64,000 nt of DNA from DATFVJ01 sp963712955 (GTDB lineage Bacteria > Actinomycetota > Actinomycetes > Streptosporangiales > Streptosporangiaceae). Shown in pieces: positions 28,225 to 37,308 of the stretch. Position numbers and translations under genes: made by a program. Below the pieces are notes generated by a model. That model saw only the letters and a program-made list of their open reading frames with translations. It was not told where the DNA came from and did not search any database. Positions within the stretch are counted from its first letter, which is position 1. The number at the start of each line of letters is the position of its first letter. Location: NCBI GenBank assembly GCA_963712955.1, contig CAVQKF010000022.1:62001-126000 (forward strand). Direction: 5' to 3'.

Positions 28225-29013
28225 CTAGGTTCCGGTGCCCGGGCCGGCCGACGCGCCCTCCCCCGCGGCGCTCCTGAGCTCTTTCTCCTTTTCCGCCCTC
28301 TTCCTCAGGGACTCTTTTTCCTTGTCGTGAAGGGCCGCGGCCTTCTCAAAGTCGTGATCGTCGAGCGCGGACTCTTTTTCCCTGCGCACCCCGGCAATAC
28401 GCTCGTCGAATTCGCGCAGGTCCTCGTGTGGCACTGCCTCGGGCCCGATGCGGAGCCGCCGCTCAATGACGGCGAGCCGCCCAGCGATCAAATCGAGCCG
28501 ATTCACAATCTCATCCAGTCCGGCCGCGCCGCCGCGGCCGCGGCGCACGGGGGGCAGTTGGCCGGACTCTTCGCGTTCGCGAGCCGCGACGAGCTGGACC
28601 ACCGCCTGCCGGACCCGGTCCAGGTCAGCGCCGCTCCTCACAAGCACCTCCGTAGCCGCCCCCCCGCCCTCGCGTACAAGGCCGAGCAGGATGTGCTCGC
28701 TGCCGATGTAGTTGTGGCCAAGCTGCTGCGCTTCACGCAGCGACAGTTCGAGCACCTTCTTGGCCCGCGGCGTGAACGGGATATGCCCGGTCGGGGCCTT
28801 CTCGCCCCTGCCGACTATCTCCTCGACCTGCTGGCGCGCCGCCTCCAGGCTGATCCCCAAAGACTCGAGCGCCTGCGTGCCTACCCCGTCGCCGTCCTGG
28901 ATCAGGCCGAGCAGGATGTGCTCGGTCCCGATGTAGTTGTGGTTGAGCATCCTGGCCTCTTCCTGAGCCAGGACAACAACCCGCCGCGCGCCGTCGGTGA
29001 ACTTCTCGAACAT
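28225..29013 (-). CDS. ClpC2-like protein: ClpC N-domain plus UVR motif, no AAA+ ATPase
   Basis: 262 residues from the ATG at 29013 (MFEKFTDGARRVVVLAQEEA). Residues 1-145 are two Clp_N repeats nearly identical in pattern to the ClpC/ClpC1 substrate-receptor domain: HNYIGTEHILLGL and HNYIGSEHILLGL. Residues ~200-245 are a charged coiled UVR motif (DDHDFEKAAALHDKEKE). Both ATPase modules are absent. Mycobacterial ClpC2 has this type of truncated layout and can bind ClpC1-targeting cyclomarins. F2 and F80, the pocket positions in ClpC1, are conserved here. A role as ClpC adaptor, decoy or drug sponge is inferred. Confidence 0.88.
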   Translation of the reverse strand: MFEKFTDGARRVVVLAQEEARMLNHNYIGTEHILLGLIQDGDGVGTQALESLGISLEAARQQVEEIVGRGEKAPTGHIPFTPRAKKVLELSLREAQQLGHNYIGSEHILLGLVREGGGAATEVLVRSGADLDRVRQAVVQLVAAREREESGQLPPVRRGRGGAAGLDEIVNRLDLIAGRLAVIERRLRIGPEAVPHEDLREFDERIAGVRREKESALDDHDFEKAAALHDKEKESLRKRAEKEKELRSAAGEGASAGPGTGT

Positions 29014-29465
29014 TTCCACGTCCCATCTGGCGGCGAAGTCGTGACGGTCAACGCGGCCCACGCAAATGGACCCGCTGTAATCAGTCTGTACCCGTCCGCC
29101 GCCGCCGTGGGACGGTGCGCCACGGCTTTTACCTAACGGACTGCGCAGGCGGGGTGCTGGGCGGGGAATTCCGGGGGCCGCCCCCCGGGCCAGCACAGTC
29201 TCAACGACTGCGCAGGCGGGGTGCTGGGCGGGGGTTCCGGGGGGCCGCCCCCGGGCCAGCACAGCCGGCTCCATCGATCCGTAATCGTGTTACGTCTCCT
29301 GCGGATAGCGCCGGAAGGTTAACACAGATTGGGATCACGAAGACGGCCACAGGCGCAAGCCTTAACGGCACATGTGAAGCGCACGGTGTCACGTGAGCCG
29401 AAAGGTGTCACACCCGCTGGTCGGTCGATCGACAAACGGGGCGGGTGGAGCTAGCATGATCATCC
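29014..29465. other. Divergent intergenic region with duplicated hairpin
   Basis: 452 bp between the ClpC2-like gene and the hydrolase gene. It contains two ~60 bp repeats (29139-29264) and little else that can be assigned. The ClpC2 reading frame stays open across it, but the translated sequence is the repeat itself and not a domain. Confidence 0.5.
29139..29264. repeat. Tandem ~60 bp direct repeats, each able to form a hairpin
   Basis: Copies at 29139-29198 and 29206-29264 are almost identical (period 67 bp). Each has outer arms GTGCTGG ... CCAGCAC around a very G+C-rich core, so each can fold into a long hairpin. They sit in the 5' region of the ClpC2-like gene. Confidence 0.9.
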
Positions 29466-30263
29466 ATGAGCACGCCTGGCATGCCGATCATGTTCATCCA
29501 CGGGCTGTGGCTGCACTCAACGAGCTGGCGGGACTGGGCAGAGTTGTTCAGCCAGGCTGGCTACGACGTCGTGACGCCCGAGTGGCCTGGCGTCCCTGCC
29601 ACCATCAGGGAAGCCCGGGCGCATCCCGAGTCCCAGGCAGGGAAGGGACTCGCCGAGATCATCGGTCACCACGCGGACATCGCTGGATCGCTGGGTATCA
29701 AGCCGATCGTCATCGGGCACTCGTTCGGCGGCTTGATCGCGCAGAGCCTGCTCGGCCAGGATCTCGCTGCCGCTGCGATCGCGATTGACCCAGCGCAGAT
29801 CAAGGGCGTCCTTCCGCTGCCGCCGGCGCAACTGCGGGCCGCGCTGCCTGGCCTGGGCAATCCGCTCAACTACAAGCGATCGGTGGCGCCGGACAAGAAG
29901 CAGTTCCGCTACGGCTTCGGCAACGCGATCTCCGAGCGCGAGTCCGACGAACTGCACGACCTGTGGACGATCCCATCGCCGGCTCGCCCGCTGTTCGAGG
30001 CCGCGATAGCGAACTTCGCGCCCAACTCCCCGGCGAAGATCGACACGAGGAACTCGCACCGCGGACCGCTGCTGCTGATATCGGGAAGGCAGGACCACAC
30101 GGTTCCTGACGTGGTCACCCGCGCGGCGTTCAAGCTGTACGGGCACTCGACTGCGGTGACCGAGCTCAAGCAGTTCGACCGCGGGCACTCGCTGACCATC
30201 GACAGCGGCTGGCGCGAGATCGCAGAGACCTCGCTGAACTGGCTGAAGGCCCAGGGCCTTTAG
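29466..30263 (+). CDS. Alpha/beta hydrolase
   Basis: 265 residues. HGLWLHSTSW near the N-terminus forms the oxyanion-hole HG motif; the nucleophile elbow is GHSFGG at about residue 84; the acid is in SGRQDHTVP and the base in FDRGHSL. All three triad members are therefore present. This is a general esterase/lipase-like fold and the substrate cannot be predicted. There is no obvious ribosome binding site close to the ATG. Confidence 0.9.
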   Translation: MSTPGMPIMFIHGLWLHSTSWRDWAELFSQAGYDVVTPEWPGVPATIREARAHPESQAGKGLAEIIGHHADIAGSLGIKPIVIGHSFGGLIAQSLLGQDLAAAAIAIDPAQIKGVLPLPPAQLRAALPGLGNPLNYKRSVAPDKKQFRYGFGNAISERESDELHDLWTIPSPARPLFEAAIANFAPNSPAKIDTRNSHRGPLLLISGRQDHTVPDVVTRAAFKLYGHSTAVTELKQFDRGHSLTIDSGWREIAETSLNWLKAQGL

Positions 30264-30421
30264 GGATATCGCGGCTCCGCCATCAACGAGCAAATGGGCA
30301 GGATCGCCGAACGCCTGGCTCGCGCTTCACCGCCACACCGAGGTATCTCTGCCCGTCGGCCCGGCCCTCGACCCTACCTGGAGCAAGCAGACTGACTATT
30401 GGGACAGCTATTTGGAAGCCT

Positions 30422-30616
30422 TCAGTCGGTGAGCTTGACCGCGTGCTCCGGGCACTGCCGTACCGCCAGCCTGGCCATGTCGATCGTTGCTGGGGAGACA
30501 GACCCGTCCCCCTTGACGACGCCGCGGCCGTCTTCGTCGTCCTCGAACAGGTCGGGTGCCGTCTCGTAGCAGCGGCCGTGGCCGAAACAGCATTCCCTGT
30601 CGATCCAGACCTTCAC
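30422..30616 (-). CDS. Ferredoxin, [3Fe-4S] type
   Basis: 64 residues from a GTG at 30616, in a GTGA overlap with the P450 stop. The pattern VWIDRECCFGHGRCYETAP followed by RQCPEHAV is that of small P450-partner ferredoxins: CxxHxxC, in which a histidine replaces the cysteine that would complete a four-iron cluster, and a late CP. It should pass electrons to the P450 encoded immediately upstream. No ferredoxin reductase lies in the window. Confidence 0.93.
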   Translation of the reverse strand: MKVWIDRECCFGHGRCYETAPDLFEDDEDGRGVVKGDGSVSPATIDMARLAVRQCPEHAVKLTD

Positions 30617-31818
30617 CGTGCCGCACCTCCCGGTGGGAAGACGAGCGGGAGGTGGTCGATCCCGACGATTCCCGCCGGCCACGTCACCTCAGGCTGGGTT
30701 CCGGGGGCGAGCTCGTACTCGGGAATTCGGCGGTGCCACTCCTGGTGCGCGACCCGTAGCTCCATCCGGGCCAGATGCGAGCCGAGGCAGCGATGAGGGC
30801 CCGCGCCGAAACTCAGGTGGCGCTGCTGGCGCCGGAAATCGATCGAATCGGGATCCGGGTGCTCGGCTGGGTCCCGGTTGGCGGCCCCGATCGCGACCTG
30901 GATTGGTGCGCCGGCCGGGATGGTGCGACCGCCCAGTTCGGTGTCCTGGGTGGCGACCCGCGGCATGATCGGTGCAGCCGGCTCGACCCGCAAAAGCTCC
31001 TCGATCGCGTCAGGAATCAGTGCCGCGTCCCTGATGATCTGCAGCCGCAACTCGGCGCTGCCCGCCAGGTGCGCGAACTGGGTGCTGAGCGAGGACGTAA
31101 CCGTGTCAAGTCCGGCCAGGACGAACAGGAACGACATGCCGAGTAGCTCGTCTGTGGTCAGGCGTTCCTCGCTCGTGTCGGCGAGAAGCTGGCTCAGCAG
31201 ATCCCCACCCTTGTTATGGCGGCGCCGCTCTTCGATATGTCGCATGAGGTACTCATACATCTCGGTGGCCGACTTGAGGATTTCCTCCGACGGTGCCACG
31301 GAGCCCTGAAGGTCGACGAGGTTAATCACGGCGTCTTTCCACTCGAGGAGGCGGTCGAGGTCAGCCAACGGCAGGCCGAAGAGTGTGAGAAAGACCTCGG
31401 CCGGGAGTGGCACGGCGAAATCTGTGGTCAGATCGCATTCGCCGCGGTCGATGAAGTTGTCGATCAGCTGGCCGGCCAGAGTCCGCACCGACGGCAGCAT
31501 TAGCTTCACGGCCCGTGGGCTGAAAAACGGTTGCAGGATCCGCCGGAAGCGGGTGTGCTCGGGCGGGTCAAAGGCGATCGGCACCATCGGCACCGGACTG
31601 CCGAGAGAATCGAAGGCTCGCTTCGACGAGAAGAGCTCGGGATGCCTGAACACGTACTCGACGGTTTCCTGCGATGCCGCCGCGAATCCTCCGTGATCGA
31701 CAGGCGCGACCGGCCCCGCATCGCGGATGATCTTGTAGGCGGCCGTCCGGTCGCTGGCCATCGGCAGTTCTTCGAGCCGTAACGCGTCTGCTCGCTGGCC
31801 TGGCATCCCTGTGTCCAT
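30613..31818 (-). CDS. Cytochrome P450
   Basis: 401 residues, ATG at 31818 preceded by GAGGAGAGGCG. I-helix VLAGLDTVTSSL has the normal acid-threonine pair; ExxR is EELLR; the haem loop is FGAGPHRCLGSHLARME. A DPPEHTRFRRILQPFFSPR segment marks the C/D helix region. The pairing with a [3Fe-4S] ferredoxin gives a standard class I bacterial system. It resembles CYP families acting on terpenoid or steroid-like substrates, but this cannot be settled here. Confidence 0.95.
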   Translation of the reverse strand: MDTGMPGQRADALRLEELPMASDRTAAYKIIRDAGPVAPVDHGGFAAASQETVEYVFRHPELFSSKRAFDSLGSPVPMVPIAFDPPEHTRFRRILQPFFSPRAVKLMLPSVRTLAGQLIDNFIDRGECDLTTDFAVPLPAEVFLTLFGLPLADLDRLLEWKDAVINLVDLQGSVAPSEEILKSATEMYEYLMRHIEERRRHNKGGDLLSQLLADTSEERLTTDELLGMSFLFVLAGLDTVTSSLSTQFAHLAGSAELRLQIIRDAALIPDAIEELLRVEPAAPIMPRVATQDTELGGRTIPAGAPIQVAIGAANRDPAEHPDPDSIDFRRQQRHLSFGAGPHRCLGSHLARMELRVAHQEWHRRIPEYELAPGTQPEVTWPAGIVGIDHLPLVFPPGGAAR

Positions 31819-32563
31819 CGCCTCTCCTCTTCATGCCTTCCTGCTGATCACTTTGCTTAGTGATGCCATGAATCCTTTTCGTCACGGATGATCGGCACCG
31901 TTGGCGCGGCAAGAAGGTCAGGAGGTCATGCTAGACCGGAAAGAACGTCTTAGTCTCTCCCCAGTTTGCGCTCGAGCGGGCACGCCGCGGGTACGCTCGA
32001 CTCTTAAGTGATGCTGTGACCCAGCGGAATGATTGTGCCCCGTTGTCCTGTCCCGGCAGCCTGCCCGTCTGCCCCCTCGATGCGAACTAGCAGCACGGGG
32101 GCCGGTGGTGGCCATTTGCGCAGGTCAGGATGGATTCGTTGCCCGGCGGCGGTCGGCCGTGGCCGGTGGGGTTGCTGTACTTACGTGCTGTACGGATCCA
32201 GGGTCCGTACTTGGCCATCCTTCCGCAGTGTGGCTATGACGCAACGAGGGCAGCGGCCGGTGACCCACAGACGGACCTGGTCCCGGCCGCGACCGTGTGA
32301 CCGATCCAGTCGCTGTCGACGCGTCCTGCTCATCCGGGCCGGTCGATACGGCAATGTTCGGGTTATGGCGCTGAGCGCCGTGCCAGGCTCCGGCAGCGCG
32401 CAGCGGTTGCTCGCCGCGAGCCGCCGCCCTCGCTGACCTTGGCCTGGCCCGGCTGGGCGACATCCCCGGCCTGACCGTCACCGGGGCAGGATCTACTGCA
32501 TCGTGGTCCACGGCACCAGCTGGGACCCTGATGTCGCCGCCGGCCGCCGGCCGCAAAGAACAC

Positions 32564-32595
32564 CAGGCTGCCCCCCGCTACCTGAAGGCAGCCTG
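32564..32595. terminator. Stem-loop in gene-poor region
   Basis: CAGGCTGCC (32564-32572) and GGCAGCCTG (32587-32595) form a 9 bp stem with a 14 nt loop. No gene is assigned on either side, so its role is uncertain. Confidence 0.35.
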
Positions 32596-33158
32596 ACCAG
32601 CGCATACCGCACCACATCACCAGTGCCCTAGACCAAGCTTCCCCTCCAGATGAGGGGAGAGCGAGCCCGCCCCGGCGCCGGGGACCACCTCGTGCGACAC
32701 CCTGGGCAGCTCTCCCCTGGTCGCCCGGAGCTTCTCACCAGCTCGGTTGAACGCTGTCGGGGCAGGCCTTCACGGCCGGGCCCGCTTGCACTACGTAGAG
32801 CGAGAAGCCCCAGGCCACAAGGCACCCGCGCTACCGCACCACCCAGGCACGAGCATTCCCGCCCGGGTGGGCGCCAGCATGCCCGCGAACGGCCCAGCCA
32901 CCCGCAACATCCCCGGGCCCAGGGGCCACAGGCGCCAGTCTTAGCAACACCCGCCCAGGCCAGCGCCACCGAAGCAATATCAACAATGAAATCCCGCAGT
33001 ACCGCTTGACACATGCCCTCTTACGCTGGTGTCGCTCTGCCATCGGATCCAAAAGTCGGTGATCGTGGACCGGCAGGACTGCGTATTCGATCGGTGCGAG
33101 TTCTGCCGCTGCAGGCGCTGGCGGACGATCAGGCGCTCGGGCCCTATTGGCCCTTACG

Positions 33159-33174
33159 GCTACATGAGTAGAGT
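33159..33174 (+). promoter_or_regulatory. Duplicated PadR upstream element, copy A
   Basis: GCTACATGAGTAGAGT, ending 8 bp before the GTG of the truncated PadR copy. It matches copy B in 15 of 16 positions and at the same distance from the start codon. Confidence 0.5.
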
Positions 33175-33182
33175 GAGCGCTT

Positions 33183-33971
33183 GTGTCGCGCACCCGCCCC
33201 CCATCCGCGCAGACGATCAGTGTCCCGCGTGCCCTGGCCGCCGATGCGGCTCAGTGGCGCTACACCTATGACCTGTCCACCCAGGTGCACCTGACGTCGG
33301 GCTCGGCGTATCCGATCCTGGCCCGGCTGGCCACGGCCCGACCCGCGACAAAGCCAGCAACCGGCTGTCACCGGTATCTGATGCCGCCCGGCGGATCCAG
33401 GCAGAGCGGGCCGAGCGGGACGGTGGGTCGCGTGCGGACGCTCGGTAAGCCGTTGCACGCGCTCCCGGCGATCACCGCGATCGTGCTCATACCCTGGACT
33501 GTCGGCATCGCCACACAACTTCCACACCTGGCCGTCGAACACCACTGGAACACCGCCTGGGCCGGCGAGGACGTCGCGATCGCGATCGGGCTCGCCCTGA
33601 CCAGCTGGCTGGCTCACCGACGCGACGCCAGGGCCGCGCTTGCCGCCACCGCGACCGCGACGCTGATGTGCGCCAATGGCTGGTCCGGCCTGTGCACCTC
33701 CGCACCGGGACACCCGTTCGCCTACGCCGTCGCCGGGGCAACGGCCGACCTGATGGTCGCCGCCGTCTGCCTGGTCAGCGGACTGCGCACCCAACAGGAT
33801 GCGGACGGGCGGCCATCGGATGATCTTCGCCTGCCGGCTGGGCCGGCGGTGGCGCGGCGCGGCGCGGCGTGCCGCTGTCGGCGCCGGGCCAGGGCCCGAT
33901 GTAGCGAGGGCCGGGTGCGCCAGCGTGGGCGCCGGCCCGGTGCGGGCTTATTGACCGCTACAGCTATATGA
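33183..33971 (+). pseudogene. Truncated PadR paralogue running into a four-helix membrane protein frame
   Basis: Residues 1-50 (MSRTRPPSAQTISVPRALAA, then RWRYTYDLSTQVHLTSGSAYPILARLA with small differences) are a diverged copy of the PadR regulator encoded at 33987. The wing and C-terminal helix are lost: after residue ~50 the sequence becomes unrelated. Residues ~85-205 form a separate membrane segment group (ALPAITAIVLIPWTVGIATQ, then DVAIAIGLALTSWLAHRRDA), resembling a common actinobacterial four-helix hypothetical protein with possible GTG starts at 33423 or 33432. The tail after ~210 is arginine-rich and probably not coding. The upstream promoter element is also duplicated. Confidence 0.65.
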
Positions 33972-33978
33972 GTAGAGT
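33963..33978 (+). promoter_or_regulatory. Duplicated PadR upstream element, copy B
   Basis: GCTATATGAGTAGAGT, ending 8 bp before the padR ATG. The inner CTATATGAGTAG is a near palindrome and TAGAGT could be a -10 box giving a leaderless or near-leaderless mRNA. It may be the autoregulatory PadR site. Confidence 0.5.
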
Positions 33979-33986
33979 TACCGTTC

Positions 33987-34301
33987 ATGCAGCGTAACCG
34001 TCCCCCGTCGCCACAGACGATCAACGTCTTGCGGGCGCTGGCCGCCGATCCGGCTCGGTGGCGCTACGGCTATGACCTGGCCACCGAGGTGCACCTTAAG
34101 TCGGGTTCGTTGTATCCGATCCTGGTCCGGCTCGCCGACCGTGGCCTGCTGGAAACCTCCTGGGAGCCGGGCCTGGGCAGCCGGCCGCCCCGGCATCTGT
34201 ACCGACTGACCCTGACCGGCCGGGAGTTTGTGGCGGCGCTGACCGCCGCCCGCGTCGACCGGACGACCCTGAACCCGCACAACCGTTGGAGTGAGGCGTA
34301 A
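33987..34301 (+). CDS. PadR family transcriptional regulator
   Basis: 104 residues, the short PadR class. The winged helix is complete: VLRALAADPARWRYGYDLA, LKSGSLYPILVRLADRGLLE (recognition helix) and a wing ending in RPPRHLYRLTLTGREF. Such regulators usually repress their own operon with a linked membrane protein and respond to small hydrophobic ligands or membrane stress. The stop is followed at once by the ATG of the next gene, so the three genes to 35368 are one operon. Confidence 0.93.
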   Translation: MQRNRPPSPQTINVLRALAADPARWRYGYDLATEVHLKSGSLYPILVRLADRGLLETSWEPGLGSRPPRHLYRLTLTGREFVAALTAARVDRTTLNPHNRWSEA

Positions 34302-35228
34302 ATGCCCCTGCTATTTGTTCCCATGTTGGGCCTGCTGGGCATCATGATCGCCCTGTACCGGCGTAACCCGCGGAGGTTCCTGGACGGACCCACCGAGGAC
34401 GCGCCGCTGCGGCTGACGCGATGGGCGGTCGGCCTGTTGTCCCCGCAGCGCCACGAGTGGGGCCAGGCCATGCTCGGCGAGTTGGACCACCTCGACGGCC
34501 GCATCCGGCGGATGCGCTTCGCGCTGGGCTGCGTCGGTGCCGCACTCGTGCTCCCACCCTGGGGACGTGCCGCCGCCGGAGTCTGGGCGATGATCACGCT
34601 CGCGGTCGCCAGCGTCGGCCTGTACACCTCTGTGGCCATCCACTACCGGCTCGCCGCCGGTGCCTGGGTGGCGGCCGGGATCCTGACCGTCTTCGTGACC
34701 GGTGTCCTCCTCGGCGCGAGCGCTCTGGTACGACGCCCCGGTGTCGCGATTCCCGGCCTGCTCGGCGGCCTGATCGTCGCCCTGGCCTGGCTGACCTTGT
34801 CCGGGTTCACCTTCTACGACCAGATCTTGCCGGACATCGTGCACTGGCACCGGTGGGTGGAGGTGATCGTGGTGCCGTTCGTCGTGGGGGCCGCCGGTAC
34901 CGTGTGGGGCCGCGACCCGGTCGTCGGGCGACGTATCGCCCGGCTCGCGGCCATCACCGCCGGCCTCGGCCTCTACGTGTACGAAACCGTCGCGGTCGCC
35001 GCGATCGGAGGCGGCGGACCGTTCGACGAGGACGGCGGCGGGACCCTCCGGGGCACCATCAGCGACCGGCTCGGCAACAACCTGGTCTTCCTGGTCTTCA
35101 CCACCCTGGTCGTCGCCACCGTCGGATGGGGCGGCGCCGCCGCGGCCGGCCGCCTGCTCCGCCGCACACCCACACCGACAGTTCCCGGCCCGATCAGCCC
35201 GAACTCCGAAACCCAGCAGGAGGCGTAA
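34302..35228 (+). CDS. PadR-linked membrane protein
   Basis: 308 residues. The N-terminal part contains LLSPQRHEWGQAMLGELDHL and RMRFALGCVGAAL, a motif common in actinobacterial membrane proteins encoded beside PadR regulators. About seven hydrophobic segments follow. Function unknown; it may be the membrane sensor or effector controlled by the PadR protein. The start codon directly abuts the padR stop. Confidence 0.8.
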   Translation: MPLLFVPMLGLLGIMIALYRRNPRRFLDGPTEDAPLRLTRWAVGLLSPQRHEWGQAMLGELDHLDGRIRRMRFALGCVGAALVLPPWGRAAAGVWAMITLAVASVGLYTSVAIHYRLAAGAWVAAGILTVFVTGVLLGASALVRRPGVAIPGLLGGLIVALAWLTLSGFTFYDQILPDIVHWHRWVEVIVVPFVVGAAGTVWGRDPVVGRRIARLAAITAGLGLYVYETVAVAAIGGGGPFDEDGGGTLRGTISDRLGNNLVFLVFTTLVVATVGWGGAAAAGRLLRRTPTPTVPGPISPNSETQQEA

Positions 35229-35233
35229 CCCCG

Positions 35234-35368
35234 ATGACCACACCGGACCAGACGGGCCGAGCGGTTCCCGTACGACGTGGGCGCAGAACCGTGCGCATCG
35301 TGCTGCTGTGCCTCGTCGTGGCAGCGATACTGTTCCTCGCCGCAACCGGCTGGCTTAGCGGGCGCTGA
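35234..35368 (+). CDS. 44-residue single-span membrane protein
   Basis: ATG at 35234, six bases after the previous stop, preceded by AGGAGGCGTAACCCCG, so the ribosome binding site lies within the end of the upstream gene. The product has a polar, arginine-rich N-terminus (RRGRRTVR) and one hydrophobic helix (IVLLCLVVAAILFLAATGWL). It probably completes the PadR operon. Confidence 0.65.
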   Translation: MTTPDQTGRAVPVRRGRRTVRIVLLCLVVAAILFLAATGWLSGR

Positions 35369-35499
35369 CAATGGCCTGGCTCACTTCAGGGTCAGTCCCG
35401 TCGGACACGCTTCCTGCAGGGGCCAAGGAATGATGTGCGGGTGCAGGGCGCCGGAGCGCAAACCCGATCCCAACGACGAGCGATGCCAGCAATACCATG

Positions 35500-36071
35500 G
35501 CTGTTCGATCTACGTGACGCTGCGGTGCATGCAGCTGGTCGCAGAGCGCGGCGAGGGCAGGTGCGGCGGGGCGCGGTGAGCGGGTCGAGCCGCACGTGCA
35601 GGATCCGGCCACAGGGCCGAATGTCACCGGATACGGTGAGGGCCTCGCGGATCAGGGCGTAGGCCTCGTCGTCGGCGCGGGCGTAGTGGCCGTGCAGCAT
35701 CCGGGTGAGGGCAGTCTCGGCGTTGCAGGCGGCCATCCGGATGGCGCGGGTGATCTGCTTGACCTCGGTGTCCAGCACGACGGTGCCGGGCGCGATGTCA
35801 CCGAGCCGGGTCCGCGCGGGCGTGCGGCGGCCGCGGCGCGGGCCGCGTCCGCTTTGGCCCGGGCGGCATCCACGGGGGCCTGCAGGTCGTTGAGGACCTG
35901 GTTGGTGATGACGGTGGTGCCGGGCGCAGGGGCGCGCAGCTGCAGCAGGGCCGCGTCCCTGTGCTGCTCGGCGGCCTCGGCGGCTGCCCCGGCTTTCCTG
36001 GCCTTGGTGGCGGCGGCTTTCTTCGCCCGGCTGGGCACCAGCCGGCCCGGGTCATCGGGGGCGGCGGCGTA
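35500..36071 (-). pseudogene. Transposase-like protein remnant (frameshifted)
   Basis: From 36071 down to ~35800 one frame reads AAAPDDPGRLVPSRAKKAA... into an alanine/arginine-rich helical stretch. Then, in a second frame (35778 to ~35560), it continues LDTEVKQITRAIRMAACNAE, YARADDEAYALIREALTVSGDI and RLDPLTAPRRT, and in a third frame LAALCDQLHA. These blocks in this order are the C-terminal half of a family often annotated as putative transposase in actinomycetes (from memory, no named IS). At least two frameshifts show that it is dead. Confidence 0.55.
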
Positions 36072-36083
36072 GCTGCCGGGGCA

Positions 36084-36266
36084 GTTGGCAGCAAGGATGG
36101 CGACCGCGATGGCCAGATCGGCTGCGGGACCCAGCCTGGGCAGGGCGGCAGGGACGAGAGAGATGGTCGTCTGTGCAGACGGCCAGAGAAGACCGCTGTT
36201 GAGGATGCCGGCCCGGACACGGTCCCTGGTTTCCGGGCGCCCAAGGCCAGGAACGATGTTAGCGAT
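36084..36266 (-). pseudogene. YifB/ComM (Mg-chelatase-like) N-domain fragment
   Basis: About 60 codons read GLGRPETRDRVRAGILNSG, then LWPSAQTTISLVPAALPR and LGPAADLAIAVAILAA. This is the conserved N-terminal ChlI-like segment of YifB/ComM (VGLPD..V.E.R.RVR.A..NSG.. WP...ITVNL.PA.LPK.G..FDL.IA). The ATPase domain is missing; the frame goes straight into the transposase-like remnant, so this is a recombination junction. Confidence 0.65.
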
Positions 36267-36389
36267 CAAACCTGGGAGATGCCTTCCAGCCGACGGAAGT
36301 CCGGTCCGACCTTCCGGTCGGAATGTATCAGACCCGGGACGACCCGCCTCTGAACATTTAGACGCCGTCACAGGAGGGGGAGGGCGCCC

Positions 36390-37290
36390 ATGTCCTTGGA
36401 TCAGCATGCTAAGCTACCCGTGGCTGCGGCGACTTCGTACGCGAGACGCGGCTCGAATGATGTAGCGACGGCGGCGGAATCGTTCGCCCACTTCGCCCAC
36501 GGTATGTTCAATGCCGAGTTGCCGCGCCGCGGTCGCGATCACGTGGTCACGTTGTTTGCTGATCATCTCGGATTGCAGTTGGCGTGCGTGACCTTGCCGC
36601 GGAGCGAAGCCGTCGCGGACTATTTCTCGAGTCTTTCCGTAGTATCTGGCCGCGCGACCGTAGTATACCACGGGCGCAGGACCCATCCTGAGCACGCGCG
36701 CGCGGCCAACCTGGCCCGCCGCGGCGTCACCGGTCCAGTTACCGTTCTCGACGGGGGGAAGGGGCTTTTCGCCAACGCAGGCGGCTCACGCCGGTTGGTG
36801 GCCGGGCTCGGCGAGGAATATCTCATCACGCAAGTCGGGCTTAAGATCTATAACTGCCGCTACTTCATCCACTTCATCCACGCGCCACTAGAGGCCACGC
36901 TGGGCATCTTGAGGTCGAACGGTTGGAAAGCGGACAACATCGCACACATCGACGTCTACACGCCAGCACACGGATCAGTCCAAGTGGGATCCATCACGCA
37001 TCACCGAGCCCAGGTCGGCGGCCGGTTCAGTACTCACTTGACCCTCGCCCTCGCATTGGTCACCGTCACCACCCACGCCGGTGAGAGCCGAACCCGCCGG
37101 GTCCGCTTTGCCAAGGGCACCCCGCAGAATCCGATGTCTTTCGATGAAATATGGGCGAAGTTCCGCGCCAGCACCGCGGAACTACTGCCCGAACTCGTCG
37201 CCGACGGCATCCGCGACGACCTGCAAGGGCATCGAATCGCTACCGCTGATCGGCGAGTTAGTCGATCAGTTCGTCGTAAGGCTTCCTGCC
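36390..37290 (+). pseudogene. MmgE/PrpD family protein, internally deleted
   Basis: A good ribosome binding site (GGAGGGGGAGGG) precedes the ATG at 36390. The N-terminal part (FAHFAHGMFNAELP, then DHLGLQLA) and middle part (KIYNCRYFIHFIHAPLEATL, DNIAHIDVYTP) follow MmgE/PrpD proteins (2-methylcitrate dehydratase superfamily). Between RAANLA and RRGVTGPVTVLDG roughly 100 residues expected in the family are absent. The C-terminus loses similarity after LPELVADGIRDDL and runs into a thiolase fragment. It is probably a remnant of a catabolic operon once controlled by the AraC regulator downstream. Confidence 0.68.
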
Positions 37291-37308
37291 GCGGCGTAAA
37301 CCCGCGCC

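Larger units (their letters stand above)
31819..33182. other. Gene-poor region
   Basis: 1.36 kb with several overlapping open frames on both strands, none with a recognisable domain or ribosome binding site. A 9 bp stem (32564-32595) and, at the right edge, a copy of a PadR promoter element (33159-33174) are the only signals found. It begins the decayed zone that runs to 42.5 kb. Confidence 0.5.

Noticed and set aside
32029..33014. Several 100-140 residue frames in the gene-poor region
   Set aside because: Overlapping on both strands, arginine/proline-rich, no motif or ribosome binding site.
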